Below are positions 12,301 through 19,796 of a stretch of DNA of 32,124 bases, piece by piece (positions within the stretch are counted from its first letter, which is position 1; each line of letters begins with the position of its first letter). The position numbers were made by a program, and so were the translations under genes. Origin of the DNA: Photorhabdus khanii NC19 (lineage in GTDB: Bacteria; Pseudomonadota; Gammaproteobacteria; Enterobacterales; Enterobacteriaceae); the NCBI RefSeq assembly GCF_000517265.1, contig NZ_AYSJ01000015.1:114702-146825 (forward strand), given 5' to 3'. Under the pieces are notes generated by a model, which searched no databases, was not told where the DNA came from, and saw only the letters and a program-made list of their open reading frames with translations.

Positions 12301-12497
12301 AGCTTTTAGCGGTCAATAAGATAGGCCGAAATGATAACTTCTTCCAATTGGGGGGACAGTCACTGTTGGTTGTTCGGTTTGTCTTTCGGCTTCAGGAAGA
12401 AACCGGCTTTTTGCTGCCATTCTCCTCGGTATTTAAAACACCGGTACTCTGCGATCTTTCTGACAGCATCATCCTGTCCCTGATTAATAAGAACTAA
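3354..12497 (+). CDS. Trimodular NRPS: partial C – A1-T1 – C2-A2-T2 – C3-A3-T3 (about 3047 aa)
   Basis: The domains follow in order. Residues about 55–250 are only the C-terminal half of a condensation domain, with no HHxxxDG motif. A1 has YTSGSTG at 435 and T1 has its carrier Ser at 830 (GGHS). C2 has HHLLSGEGD at 931 and HHLIGD at 1053. A2 has YTSGSTG at 1524 and T2 has Ser1921. C3 has HHLLAQEGD at 2022 and HHLIGD at 2144. A3 has YTSGSTG at 2614 and T3 has Ser3003 (GGQS). The HHLxxxxGD motif marks C2 and C3 as dual epimerisation/condensation domains. Specificity codes read by eye against GrsA are DLLQCGLIWK (A1, near the glycine code), DAELIGAIIK (A2, acidic 239 suggests a basic side chain) and DVRYMGNVDK (A3, not recognised). 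There is no thioesterase. The start is uncertain: TTG 3348, ATG 3354 and ATG 3453 are all in frame, and none has a strong SD. It is followed after 11 bases by the next NRPS. Confidence 0.93.
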   Translation: MVNCSELLRFIFLSNLSFKWKYLIHSIKLDALFMCDKNRNIVLSEMSIGHCYPNLFLTENTHQFDEYCLELSPQFTTELRFQCDSLAVSFASLFHLAWGVVLAKYSGQEQVVIGIRQNTQIGADQHNQAGQSILSLHLSCHDQGVSDALRFVEQCLSSPSVNTENEYTVAAPLLAFSDYQCQSDNNPACWRNGPGKEEDHRLPLTLTTVDDGIHLTLTTCLMAASVSAKRLSGYLQQTLAQLVWALHEQPNFAINQLDILPPEERTLLLDLWNDTQSDYPDDVCIHTLFEQQVATHPEATALVFYSETLSYAELNCRANQLAHFLIAQGVVPDSRVAICVERSPLAIISLLAILKAGGCYVPLDPDYPPERLHYILDDAAPEVVLYDTQSNAVLTAYLKTGKKSLDISQLTLSDLSKENPNIPALTSRHLAYVIYTSGSTGNPKGVMIEHRSLVNLLLAMSNKLNFTHKERILFSSTISFDLVALEIYLPLINGSAVFIAHKKIFLNKEALVKMLLGNQITMIQGTPSTYSLITNEDTQFLNNIKILCGGEALPISLANVLSVNSHSVWNLYGPTETTIWSTAHILEDEELAVANYPSIGKPIANTRIYLLDNQHQPVPLGAVGELYIGGMGVARGYLNREELTAERFFPDPFHSEGENRMYRTGDLVRYRDDGNLEYIGRNDYQIKIRGFRIELGEIEARLLAHPSVLASAVVAIENEKGDKQLVAYLELSPELNQQSVAAVLRQHLLSSLPDYMVPVAFVALKQLPLTFNGKLDRAALPVPDESAYYRQDYEAPQGVKESLLAEIWGQLLSIERISRHDNFFSLGGHSLLTVKLISQLRKAGYTVQAGSLFLTPVLAEQAELLRDSDNTITIPPNRIGTKCHKIIPEMLPLIEMSQTDIDRLVVQVPGGVTNIQDIYGLSPLQDGILFHHLLSGEGDIYQMIFRLAFDNRSCLDNYIKALQQVIERHDILRSAFFRNGLDCGTVQVVLREAPLHIEDVTLCAESSMSYSEQLAARHTLSHHQLDLSEAPLLRLFIAQEPDSERWLVLEVMHHLIGDNTTLALIHHEIETRLAGHNADSLPVAEPYRNLIATASMANQDQRYEDYFRRMLANIDEPTAPFNLYDAVQSNTQFDECYRELPDELNASLRNLARHYGVSLASLVHLAWGVLLAKSSGLQKVVTGTVLFGRMGGEFGAEQGIGLFINTLPLRLDIDKSSVADALVNTHKRLSELLCYEHTPLVETQRCSSVAAPAPLFTALLNYRHSQTRVEEKTAAFRSLGIEFLGEEERSNYPLSLSIEDDDLSLSLSAQVVTPLSAIQICDYVQQTLIQLVQALEQQPTRPVCQLDILPTDERIRLLNTWHNSRIDYPLACCIHTLFEQQAEANPQATALIFKGEVLSYAELNRWANKLAHCLVAKGVKPDMRVAICADRGFELIIGLLAILKAGGAYVPLDPVYPPERLRYILEDAQPTLLLHDAVGKEVLKAVSIEDSACLMLELALFADRSEASPVMTALTAKNLAYVIYTSGSTGRPKGVMIEHQAIYQRACFFKDQFAISAEDRVLQFSSISFDASVEEIFSSLSHGATLVLRDESWVTSAQTFLDCCDINKITTMLLPAVFWSEIADKMQQCSLPDSIRLMIIGGEAAKKSAFDLWFNAKGHRPMLINAYGPTEATIIATTQQVTSAEYGNYIGRPVTNARIYLLDDQQLLVPSGAIGEVYIGGEGVARGYLNRPELTAERFFPDPFHPEPHARMYRSGDLARYNDKGNLEYLGRNDHQIKIRGYRIEPGEIEACLDNHPRVLSSAIIAREDRTTGKRLVAYIVISADVAKEPLVATLRQYLLAMLPEYMVPAAFVVLERLPLTPNGKIDRKALPAPDISAYEHQSYQAPHGEIEQMVADIWCELLGIEKVSRFDNFFSLGGHSLLVIQLMGLLRKRGYVVPAGSLFSTSKLADQAAILKEADEGSLIPANLIGADGERIVPEMLPLVSMNQTDIDKLIGKVPGGVSNIQDIYALAPLQDGILFHHLLAQEGDPYQVIFRLAFNDRQSLDAYIDALQQVVNRHDILRTVFLAEDLSCGPVQVVLKSALLQVTEVSLAAGSSIPFIEQLAAHHTLAHHRLALNEAPLLRLFIAQEPGSERWLVQEVMHHLIGDHATLDVMHNEISLLLSGQAEQLSIPVPYRNLVACARRANENRAYEAYFRALLADIDEPTAPFAIYDVEQDGGQVDEYHLELPHELNVALRGLARHFGVSLASLMHLGWGLVLAKSSDRQQVVTGTVLFGRMGSHTGAEQGMGLFINTLPLRMDIDTQNVADALIQTHERLSQLLAYEHTPLAEAQRCSGVVAPTPLFTTLINYRHNRQMDSGKSGFCSLRNVERLGEEERSNYPLNLSVEDNGNSLGLTVQVVAPLSAVRLCGYIQQALEQIVWSLNEHSELPVCQLNILPQNEVQLLLEEWNRTQASYPAELCIHRLFEQRAETNPDAPAIVFDGEVLSYMEVNRRANQLAHALIAQGVIPDARIAVCAEISPEMVVGLLAILKAGGAYVPIDPRYPHERLRYIVENAEPVLVLYDKSGEEALKTEYDLVKKGFDLFRPIDCSGLNHNPEIAGLNSSHLAYVIYTSGSTGQPKGIMVEHRNIVNLINCMMNSIMLPLGFVTTPTVSISFDVSVRELLFALCSGAQLLLPPLEESSNPIFSMDWRASQPIDLMYLVAPLASESVKRGKLPASLKYLMTGGDKCTLAHADLPAGCTLIDNYGPAETTVDSTFGVFSADDIKHHIGRPIANTSIYLLDRYQNPVPLGAVGEIYIGGAGVARGYIKQPELTAERFLHDPFCTQPGSRMYRSGDLARYDHDGNIEYMGRNDRQIKIQGVRIEPGEIELLIEQYNDIEQVVVIARNDVGETPCLVAYLVLSSEANNKNLLETLRHYLRDHLPPHMIPAAYVILDSLPLSPNGKVDRKALPVPDQTAYAASHYEPPQNELEEMLISLWQELLAVNKIGRNDNFFQLGGQSLLVVRFVFRLQEETGFLLPFSSVFKTPVLCDLSDSIILSLINKN

Positions 12498-12508
12498 GGG
12501 TTATTACG

Positions 12509-15500
12509 ATGAAAGACATAAAAACTATTCTTGCCAAATTCAATGAGTCAGAACTGAATCGGATAAAAAACCTGGGGCGTTCTTCTTTATTGGAAAACCG
12601 TTCTGATGAAGAGGTGATTAAACCATTAGCCAGATTAGTACAGGGTGAGCATTTATCCGCATCACAGAAACGGATGTGGCTGGTACATGAAATTGAAGGT
12701 GGATCGGTTAACTATCATGTTCCCGTTGCCTATAAACTGGACGGGAATTTAAACACAGAATTATTCTGTCAGGCGTTGAATGCCGTATTTCGCCGTCATC
12801 AGGCGCTACGCTCCACCTTCATCGTACAGAACCTGACGCCGGTTGCTAAAATATTAAGTGAAGAGACACCGTTTCCCCTTATTTTTTCAGATTTGAGACC
12901 TGTTGATGACAAAGAAGAAATATTAGCTCAGTTGATCGAAGAAACATTTAATTTGCCTTTTGATTTTGTTCAGGGGCCTTTATTAAGAGCTTGTCTGGTT
13001 CAATTACAAAATGATGAATATATTTTTTTATTAAGCCAGCACCATATTATTACCGATGGTTGGTCTATCGGTATATTTATTAATGAATTATGTACCATTT
13101 ATAATGACCTCATTCATCATAGAGCAATTTCGCTTCTTCCACTTTCATTAGATTATTTTGATTATACTGCCTGGCAGAATCGATACCTGACTGAAGAGAA
13201 ACTTGCTTTACAAATGGCGTATTGGAAGCCGCAGCTTGCCGATATTCCGCCGCTCTTAACACTGCCCACAACCTACCCAAGACCTAAAAAGCCGTCACAG
13301 CAGGGTGATACATGTACGTTTACTATTGATCAACAGTTAACTGAACAGCTCAAATTGCTCAGTCAAAAGAACGGAATGACAGTGTTTATGACGGTGATGG
13401 CTGCCTGGGCGGTTGTGCTTAACCGGCTTTCTGGTCAGGACAGTGTGGTTATCGGCACTCCCTTTGCCAACAGAAACCGGGCAGAAATAAGAGAAATGGT
13501 CGGGTTCTTTGTCAATATGTTGCCGGTAAGGGTTGATATTGATCGTGAACTCTCCATTGGGGAATTGCTAAATCAGGTAAAAAATACGGTTATTAATGTA
13601 CAAGATAATCAGGATATCCCTTTTGAACGCATCGTTGAGGTGATAAATCCTGAACGTAGTTTGTCTTATTCACCGATTTTTCAGGTTTTACTGGCCTGGC
13701 AGGATTTTTATGAAGGGGAATTGGCGTTTGCAGGTATTGAGGCGGCTCCGGTTAACTATGCGGCTAATAAGGTAAAGTTTGATCTTGAACTTTTTATGCA
13801 CCAGCGTGGTGGCGAAATTGTTGGCGGCATAAATTACGCTACGGAACTGTTTGACAAACAGACCATTGAGCGTCATTTAAGCTATTACCTCATTGTGTTA
13901 CGTGCGATGGTAGGCAATGTGGCACAACGTGTCAGAAACATAGATATTCTTCCTGAAAGCGAACGTAGTTTGCAATTAAATCAATGGAGTAAGATTTCAA
14001 TTGATGGGCAGGTTGACTATTGTCTTCACCAGTTAGTTGAGCAGCAGGTTGCCAATACACCCGAGGCTGTAGCATTAGTCTTTCAGGATAAGACGCTAAG
14101 TTACGATGAATTGAATCGCCAGGCTAATCAATTGGCTCATTGTCTGATTGCGGAGGGGGTGAAGCCGGATGACCGGGTAGCCATTTGTGTTGACCGAAGC
14201 TTGCAGATGATTATTGGGTTATTGGCTATCCTAAAAGCCGGGGCCGGCTATGTCTCACTCGATCCGGTTTATCCTAAAGAACGGCTCCAATATATTTTAC
14301 AGGATGCGGCTCCTATTCTAGTGTTACAGGATAATGCTGGTGCAGAAGCGTTGCAGGGGGTGCTAAGTGATAAGCAGAAGGGCATCCATTTTAGTCAGGT
14401 TCAAGACAAAGATTTGTCGGAAGAGAATCCTAACGTCTCGGCCTTGAAACCGCATAACCTGGCTTATGTTATCTATACTTCTGGCTCAACCGGGCATCCT
14501 AAAGGCGTGATGGTTGAACATCGTCAGGTTACACGACTTCTAACTACCACTGAAAGGCTGTTTTCTTTCAAACCGGATGATGTGTGGTGTCTCGCGCACT
14601 CATTTTCTTTTGATTTCTCGGTATGGGAAATATTCGGAGCACTTTATTTTGCTGGGCGTCTGGTGATTATTCCTTCGGATAAAATCAGATCGATTGATGA
14701 TTTTTATCATATTGTTACTAAGGAAAAAGTTACTGTTTTAAATCAAACACCAAGTGCCTTTAATAGTTTTATCGAGGTTTATCAAAGTGCACAAAGTTGC
14801 CTGAGGTACATTATTTTTGGTGGCGAAGCGTTGATGAAAACAACGTTGGAGAAATTTAGGGCGAAAGAGCGTAATCACAATATCAAGCTGATTAACATGT
14901 ATGGTATTACTGAAATTACCGTTCATGCGACGTTTAGAGAGGTCAATGAAGAAGATATTGATAACCGCGTCTTAATTGGTCATCCGTTACCTGATCTTTC
15001 AATTTATATTGTAAACGAGCAACTTCATTTACTGCCAGCGGGGGCAGTAGGTGAAATGTACGTTGGAGGAGCAGGGGTTACCCGGGGTTATCTCAACCGG
15101 TCTGAACTGACCGCACAACGTTTTATTACTGATCCATTTAATCCTGCATCAGATTCGAGGATGTACCGCACAGGTGACTTAGCGCGTTATGATCATGAAG
15201 GGAATATTGAATATATTGGTCGTAACGATCATCAGGTGAAAATCCGCGGTTTTCGTATTGAACTGGGTGAAATAGAGGCTTGCCTTGAAACCCATCCACG
15301 AGTACGGGAAGCTGTGGTGCTTGCCAGAGAAGGTAACGGTGGCGATAAACGATTGGTCGCGTATGTTGTCCTTTCTTCCTTACAGGTTAACGGGCAGATG
15401 TCGGCAACGCTGCGTCAGCATCTCTTGTCCAGTTTGCCTGAATATATGGTTCCTGCGGCTTTTGTTGTATTGGAGCACTTTCCGTTAACAACGAATGGTA

Positions 15501-18500
15501 AGCTTGATCGCCAGGCCTTGCCGGAACCCGATGAATCGGCTTATCAGCGACAGGTTTATGAAGCTCCCCGGGGTGAAATCGAACAGTTATTAGCACAATG
15601 CTGGTGTGAGCTGTTAGGTGTAGAAAAAGTTGGCCGTAATGATAACTTCTTCACGCTGGGAGGGCACTCTCTGTTGGTTGTTCAATTAATGGGGTTACTG
15701 AGAAAACAGCGTCATACAATACAGGCAGGCGCATTGTTTTCAACACCTGTATTTCATGAACAAGCCGCATTGCTTAAAGAAGCAAATGATGTTTCGGTTA
15801 TTCCATTAAATCAAATAACGCCTGATACAGATTCTATTACGCCTGAAATGTTACCTTTGGCAGAGATGACACAGGTTGATATTGATACATTGATTAGCCA
15901 GGTTCCCGGTGGGATTCAAAATATCCAGGATATTTATGGATTGTCGCCATTACAGGATGGCATTTTCTTTCATCACCTTCTGGCAAAAGACGGTGATCCC
16001 TATCAGGTGATGTCTCAACTCGCTTTTAAAAATCGAGCTTGTCTTGATGCTTATATTAATGCTTTGCAGCAAGTCATTCATCGCCATGATATTTTGCGTA
16101 CCGCTTTTTTCAGCGAACCACTTTCTTGTGGGCCGGTACAAGTCGTGCTGAGAAATGCCCGATTACAAGTCAAAGAAGTGAGTTTATCGACAGTTTCATC
16201 AGATTCATTTATTAGCCAGCTGGTGGCCAGCCATACCATTACGGGTCACCGTATGGCGCTTAATGAAGCACCTTTATTGCATTTATTGATAGCAAAAGAG
16301 CAGGAGAGTGAACGCTGGCTGGCGTTACAGGTTATGCACCACCTTATCGGCGATCATACGACGCTTGAAATCATGCATCGTGAGATAGAGCACATTCTGT
16401 CTGGACAGACGTCCCTATTGCCACTGACAGTTCCTTATCGGAACCTGATCGCATATGCAAACCAAGTCAATAGGGATAAAGCCTACGAGCCTTATTTCCA
16501 ACGTATGCTGGCTGATATAGATGAGCCTACAGCGCCATTTGGTCTCTATGATGTGATGCAGGATGGTAGCCGGGTAGATGAATGCCATATTGAACTACCG
16601 GCAGAACTTAATGTTGCATTGCGTGAATTGGCGCGACGCCACGGTGTCACCCTTGCCAGCCTGGCCCATTTAGGATGGGGAATGGTGTTAGCCAAAAGTA
16701 CCGGACGAGAGCAGGTCGTGACGGGAACGGTGCTGTTTGGTCGTTTAGGGGGAGAAACCGGCGTTGAGCAAGGAGTGGGGCTGTTTATTAATACATTACC
16801 ACTGAGGCTGGATATTGATGAACGTAGTGTGGTGGATGTGTTGGAAGAAACGCATCAACGTTTATCTGATCTGCTGTCCTATGAGCAGACACCTTTGGTT
16901 GCCGCACAGCGTTGTAGCGGTGTGATAGCGCCGGCACCGTTGTTTACTGCTTTGTTTAATTATCGTCATAATGAGCAAGACATCTCGGAGTATCGTAAAA
17001 GTTATGAACAGTACGGTATCGAGATGTTGGATGGTGAAGAGCAAAGCAACTATCCGGTAAGTATCTCGGTAGAGGATTGTGGTACTCAACTGGGATTAAC
17101 GGCTCAAGTTGTCTCCCCTTTATCTGCTTCTCGGTTGTGTGGCTATTTGCAACAGGCTTTAATACAGCTGGCTTGGGCATTGAATGAACAGCCGGATCTG
17201 CCTGTCTGCCAGTTGGATGTTCTGCCTGCGGCAGAACGTTCGTTGCTGTTAGATACTTGGAACTCAGTCCGGATAGATGACAAAACGGCACAGTGTATTC
17301 ACCATCAGTTTGAGTTTCAGGCGGTTGTGACACCAGACGCAATCGCATTAGAATTTAATGGGTTAAAGATAAGCTACGCAGAGCTAAATAGTCAGGCAAA
17401 CAAGCTGGCTCATCGGTTGCTGGCAGAAGGCGTTAAGCCTGATAGCCGGGTAGTGATCTGCGTAGCTAAAAGCCCTGAGATGGTGATGGGTATGCTGGCG
17501 GTTTTAAAAGCTGGTGGCGCTTATGTTCCTATTGATCCCGATTATCCTCAGGCCCGGCTGGCGTATATTTTGCAAGATGCTGCGCCTGTATTGGTGCTTC
17601 ACGACCAGGCAGGTGAAAAAGCGTTGTCGGCACTGAACAGTGAATTTACCCTGTTGGATCTTAACCAACCATTAGACGTCAGTTTGTCAAAAAGTAATCC
17701 TGATATTCGAAATCTGACAACAGAAAATCTGGCTTATATCATCTACACCTCGGGTTCAACAGGACAACCGAAAGGCGTCATGGTTGATCATCAGGCCATT
17801 TATCAAAGATGGTTAGGGTTTAACGAACTGTATAAGGTGACACCGCAGGATAGGGTACTGCAATTTTCCTCTTTCTCTTTCGATGCTTCGGTAGAGGAAT
17901 TTTTCTCGTCGCTATGCAATGGTGCAACATTAGTGATTCGCGATAATCACTGGTTATCATCTATTCAGGAATTTATCTCGCAGGTGAAGAAAAACTGTAT
18001 CACGGTGATCTCTTTACCCACATTATTCTGGGCTGAACTGGCTGCCAGAGACAAAGCGCTACCGCTGTCTGAGGATCTCCGATTGATTATCATTGGTGGA
18101 GAAGCGGTGAAGAAGAGTTCAATACAAGCGTGGTTTTCACATGAAACTCACCGACCTTGTTTATTAAATACATATGGGCCAACTGAAAATACGGTTATTG
18201 CAACCTGTCAGGAAATCGCTTCAGCCGATCATGTATGTTCAATAGGTAAACCTGTTATGAATACAGCTATTTATCTGCTGGATCAATATGGTCAACCTGC
18301 GCCATTAGGCAGTATTGGCGAAATTTATATTGGTGGAGTGGGGGTTGCATGTGGCTATCTCAATTTGCCAGAACTGAGTGCGGAGCGCTTTGTCAGCGAT
18401 CCTTTTGCCCGGCGGGCTGGTGCCCGCATGTATCGAACCGGAGATATGGCTCGTTATGACAATCAGGGGAATATTGAATATCTTGGTCGCAATGATCATC

Positions 18501-19072
18501 AGGTTAAGATTCGGGGTTATCGCATTGAGCTTAGCGAAATTGAAGAAAGACTGGAGAATCATCCCATTGTCAATAAATCGGTAGTACGGGCTCGTGATAC
18601 TGCGGGAGGCAGTAAACAACTCGTTGCTTATTTAACGGTATTTGAAAAGGGAGAGCATCACCATCTTATTGAACAATTACGTGAATACTTATCGAATGAT
18701 TTACCGGATTATATGATCCCTGCGGACTTTTTAATTCTGGATAATATGCCGATGAATACCAGTGGTAAAATAGACTATAAATCTTTACCACTAGCTAAAA
18801 TACCCCAACAAAGCACTGATGATTTTTCCCCTCCGGCTAATATGGTGCAAAAAGTCATTGCTGAAATATGGATGAAAGTTCTTGGAGTTTCACGAATAGA
18901 CCAGAATGACAATTTCTTTAATATCGGTGGCGATTCAATTTTAAGTATTAGAATGAATGGTATAGTTAAGAACGTGTTTAATATTGATGTTGAATATTCC
19001 AGGGTTTTTCTAAATCCCACATTAAAGCAGTTTTCTTCTTTTGTTTCTATGAAGATAGGAATGGACGCATGA
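12509..19072 (+). CDS. Bimodular NRPS: C1-A1-T1 – C2-A2-T2 (2187 aa), threonine then probably a basic residue
   Basis: The ATG at 12509 has AAGGG 8 bases upstream. The first ~40 residues are charged and precede C1, and may dock onto the preceding synthetase. C1 is of the ordinary LCL type: SASQKRMW at residue 50 and HHIITDGWS at 178. A1 has YTSGSTG at 656 and the code DFWNIGMVHK, an exact match to the classic threonine code. T1 has Ser1054 (GGHS). C2 is a dual epimerisation/condensation domain, with HHLLAKDGD at 1155 and HHLIGD at 1277, so the threonine is expected to be turned to D-allo-Thr. A2 has YTSGSTG at 1746 and the code DAESIGTVIK, close to lysine-type codes. T2 has Ser2143 in GGDS, the signature usually seen before an E domain, but the protein ends about 45 residues later. 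There is no E, R or thioesterase domain, so the chain must pass to another protein. The strong terminator at 19192 ends the transcript. Confidence 0.93.
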   Translation: MKDIKTILAKFNESELNRIKNLGRSSLLENRSDEEVIKPLARLVQGEHLSASQKRMWLVHEIEGGSVNYHVPVAYKLDGNLNTELFCQALNAVFRRHQALRSTFIVQNLTPVAKILSEETPFPLIFSDLRPVDDKEEILAQLIEETFNLPFDFVQGPLLRACLVQLQNDEYIFLLSQHHIITDGWSIGIFINELCTIYNDLIHHRAISLLPLSLDYFDYTAWQNRYLTEEKLALQMAYWKPQLADIPPLLTLPTTYPRPKKPSQQGDTCTFTIDQQLTEQLKLLSQKNGMTVFMTVMAAWAVVLNRLSGQDSVVIGTPFANRNRAEIREMVGFFVNMLPVRVDIDRELSIGELLNQVKNTVINVQDNQDIPFERIVEVINPERSLSYSPIFQVLLAWQDFYEGELAFAGIEAAPVNYAANKVKFDLELFMHQRGGEIVGGINYATELFDKQTIERHLSYYLIVLRAMVGNVAQRVRNIDILPESERSLQLNQWSKISIDGQVDYCLHQLVEQQVANTPEAVALVFQDKTLSYDELNRQANQLAHCLIAEGVKPDDRVAICVDRSLQMIIGLLAILKAGAGYVSLDPVYPKERLQYILQDAAPILVLQDNAGAEALQGVLSDKQKGIHFSQVQDKDLSEENPNVSALKPHNLAYVIYTSGSTGHPKGVMVEHRQVTRLLTTTERLFSFKPDDVWCLAHSFSFDFSVWEIFGALYFAGRLVIIPSDKIRSIDDFYHIVTKEKVTVLNQTPSAFNSFIEVYQSAQSCLRYIIFGGEALMKTTLEKFRAKERNHNIKLINMYGITEITVHATFREVNEEDIDNRVLIGHPLPDLSIYIVNEQLHLLPAGAVGEMYVGGAGVTRGYLNRSELTAQRFITDPFNPASDSRMYRTGDLARYDHEGNIEYIGRNDHQVKIRGFRIELGEIEACLETHPRVREAVVLAREGNGGDKRLVAYVVLSSLQVNGQMSATLRQHLLSSLPEYMVPAAFVVLEHFPLTTNGKLDRQALPEPDESAYQRQVYEAPRGEIEQLLAQCWCELLGVEKVGRNDNFFTLGGHSLLVVQLMGLLRKQRHTIQAGALFSTPVFHEQAALLKEANDVSVIPLNQITPDTDSITPEMLPLAEMTQVDIDTLISQVPGGIQNIQDIYGLSPLQDGIFFHHLLAKDGDPYQVMSQLAFKNRACLDAYINALQQVIHRHDILRTAFFSEPLSCGPVQVVLRNARLQVKEVSLSTVSSDSFISQLVASHTITGHRMALNEAPLLHLLIAKEQESERWLALQVMHHLIGDHTTLEIMHREIEHILSGQTSLLPLTVPYRNLIAYANQVNRDKAYEPYFQRMLADIDEPTAPFGLYDVMQDGSRVDECHIELPAELNVALRELARRHGVTLASLAHLGWGMVLAKSTGREQVVTGTVLFGRLGGETGVEQGVGLFINTLPLRLDIDERSVVDVLEETHQRLSDLLSYEQTPLVAAQRCSGVIAPAPLFTALFNYRHNEQDISEYRKSYEQYGIEMLDGEEQSNYPVSISVEDCGTQLGLTAQVVSPLSASRLCGYLQQALIQLAWALNEQPDLPVCQLDVLPAAERSLLLDTWNSVRIDDKTAQCIHHQFEFQAVVTPDAIALEFNGLKISYAELNSQANKLAHRLLAEGVKPDSRVVICVAKSPEMVMGMLAVLKAGGAYVPIDPDYPQARLAYILQDAAPVLVLHDQAGEKALSALNSEFTLLDLNQPLDVSLSKSNPDIRNLTTENLAYIIYTSGSTGQPKGVMVDHQAIYQRWLGFNELYKVTPQDRVLQFSSFSFDASVEEFFSSLCNGATLVIRDNHWLSSIQEFISQVKKNCITVISLPTLFWAELAARDKALPLSEDLRLIIIGGEAVKKSSIQAWFSHETHRPCLLNTYGPTENTVIATCQEIASADHVCSIGKPVMNTAIYLLDQYGQPAPLGSIGEIYIGGVGVACGYLNLPELSAERFVSDPFARRAGARMYRTGDMARYDNQGNIEYLGRNDHQVKIRGYRIELSEIEERLENHPIVNKSVVRARDTAGGSKQLVAYLTVFEKGEHHHLIEQLREYLSNDLPDYMIPADFLILDNMPMNTSGKIDYKSLPLAKIPQQSTDDFSPPANMVQKVIAEIWMKVLGVSRIDQNDNFFNIGGDSILSIRMNGIVKNVFNIDVEYSRVFLNPTLKQFSSFVSMKIGMDA

Positions 19073-19191
19073 TTATTTTTTATTGATTTTTTAGCCTAAA
19101 AAAAGTTATATTTTAATATTGTCGATAGTCATAAATAGTTAATTATATTAATGACTGACTATGGCGATTTTATAATAATGGATAGGTAATG

Positions 19192-19234
19192 CCTTACCCC
19201 AACTATAATAGTTGGGGTAAGGAAAGTATTTTTT
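19192..19234 (+). terminator. Rho-independent terminator after the NRPS genes
   Basis: A perfect 14-bp stem (CCTTACCCCAACTA at 19192–19205, its complement at 19209–19222) with a TAA loop is followed by a T-run (19229–19234). It lies 120 bases after the last NRPS stop. On the other strand it lies beyond the last immunity gene. An A-run precedes the stem there but no T-run follows, so it acts mainly on the + strand. Confidence 0.9.
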
Positions 19235-19335
19235 CTAATGAGTGGATGTATGCCCTAAGTTTCATAAAGTAATAAACGGACTTGTTCGATTTTATTTATC
19301 TACGTGAATAGACCGATTGAAGTAACAATTTGAAT

Positions 19336-19593
19336 TTATTGCTGATTTTTAAAGTCAGGTTTGCCATTTTTAGCTCGCCATTCTTTTACAACTTTAAGTA
19401 CACCTTCCGGACTATCTTCAGTACCATCTTCTGGATAAAATATTAGATCACCGCCAGAGGGGTGCTCTGAAATCCTTTTAAATTCATCGATAGCTTTTGA
19501 TTCATCCTCTTCTGTTTGGAAATCCCCATTGAACATTTTCTTTATCAAAGATAAAAATTCGTTTTCAGTAATATCTATTACATTATTTCCCAT
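19336..19593 (-). CDS. Colicin E-type DNase immunity protein, fourth (most distal) copy
   Basis: An 85-residue acidic protein of the Im2/7/8/9 family, which binds and blocks HNH DNases of the colicin E/S-pyocin type in the cytoplasm. Visible family marks are the SEHPSGGDLI segment, then IFYPEDGTEDSPEGV and the C-terminal KEWRAKNGKPDF. The usual Tyr-Tyr of the nuclease-binding helix III is Phe-Tyr here. The protein ends FKNQQ rather than the FKI of the other three copies. The start ATGGGAAATAATG has only a weak SD. The last ~70 bases of coding sequence are almost identical to those of the second immunity gene (20447–20704), while the 5' half, which carries the specificity helix, is different. 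It follows the 57-residue HNH ORF after 12 bases and is probably co-transcribed with it. Its target nuclease is likely the one of which that ORF is the tail (inference). Confidence 0.9.
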   Translation of the reverse strand: MGNNVIDITENEFLSLIKKMFNGDFQTEEDESKAIDEFKRISEHPSGGDLIFYPEDGTEDSPEGVLKVVKEWRAKNGKPDFKNQQ

Positions 19594-19605
19594 AATTTAT
19601 TCACT

Positions 19606-19779
19606 TCACTTATGTAATTCGCCATGCCTTTTTGGAGTAACAACTCTAATGTTGTCAACATCATAAACACCTCCACTTTGGGAAATAGGTTTTTTATGAT
19701 GTAACTCGTATTTTTTCTTTTTCCCTCTCCATTCGTTTTCCCTTGGAGCGGGATCTTTTCCCTTTTTCATATTTCCCAT
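19606..19779 (-). CDS. Headless HNH nuclease tip, 57 aa, complete catalytic motif
   Basis: A small ORF starting at ATG 19779. It reads through a Lys/Arg-rich N-terminus (MGNMKKGKDPAPRENEWRGK) into a full colicin-DNase HNH end: YELHHKKPISQSGGVYDVDN, then TPKRHGELHK and a stop. The residues matching colicin E9 His102/His103, Asn118, His127 and His131 are present at the right spacings. The PAAR, pyocin and N-terminal DNase parts are all missing. No clear SD precedes the ATG. It is either a remnant left when a toxin tip was replaced, or a donor segment for recombination. It might possibly be a very small translated product: it is the only one of the three tips with its own ATG. The neighbouring immunity gene (19336–19593) is its probable partner. 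Confidence 0.7.
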   Translation of the reverse strand: MGNMKKGKDPAPRENEWRGKKKKYELHHKKPISQSGGVYDVDNIRVVTPKRHGELHK

Positions 19780-19796
19780 GTTTGCAGCTTTTTAAC

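Noticed and set aside
16956-17348. A 130-codon - strand ORF inside the second NRPS
   Set aside because: It lies wholly inside a domain whose frame is certain, and its sequence has no motif; it is an antisense shadow.
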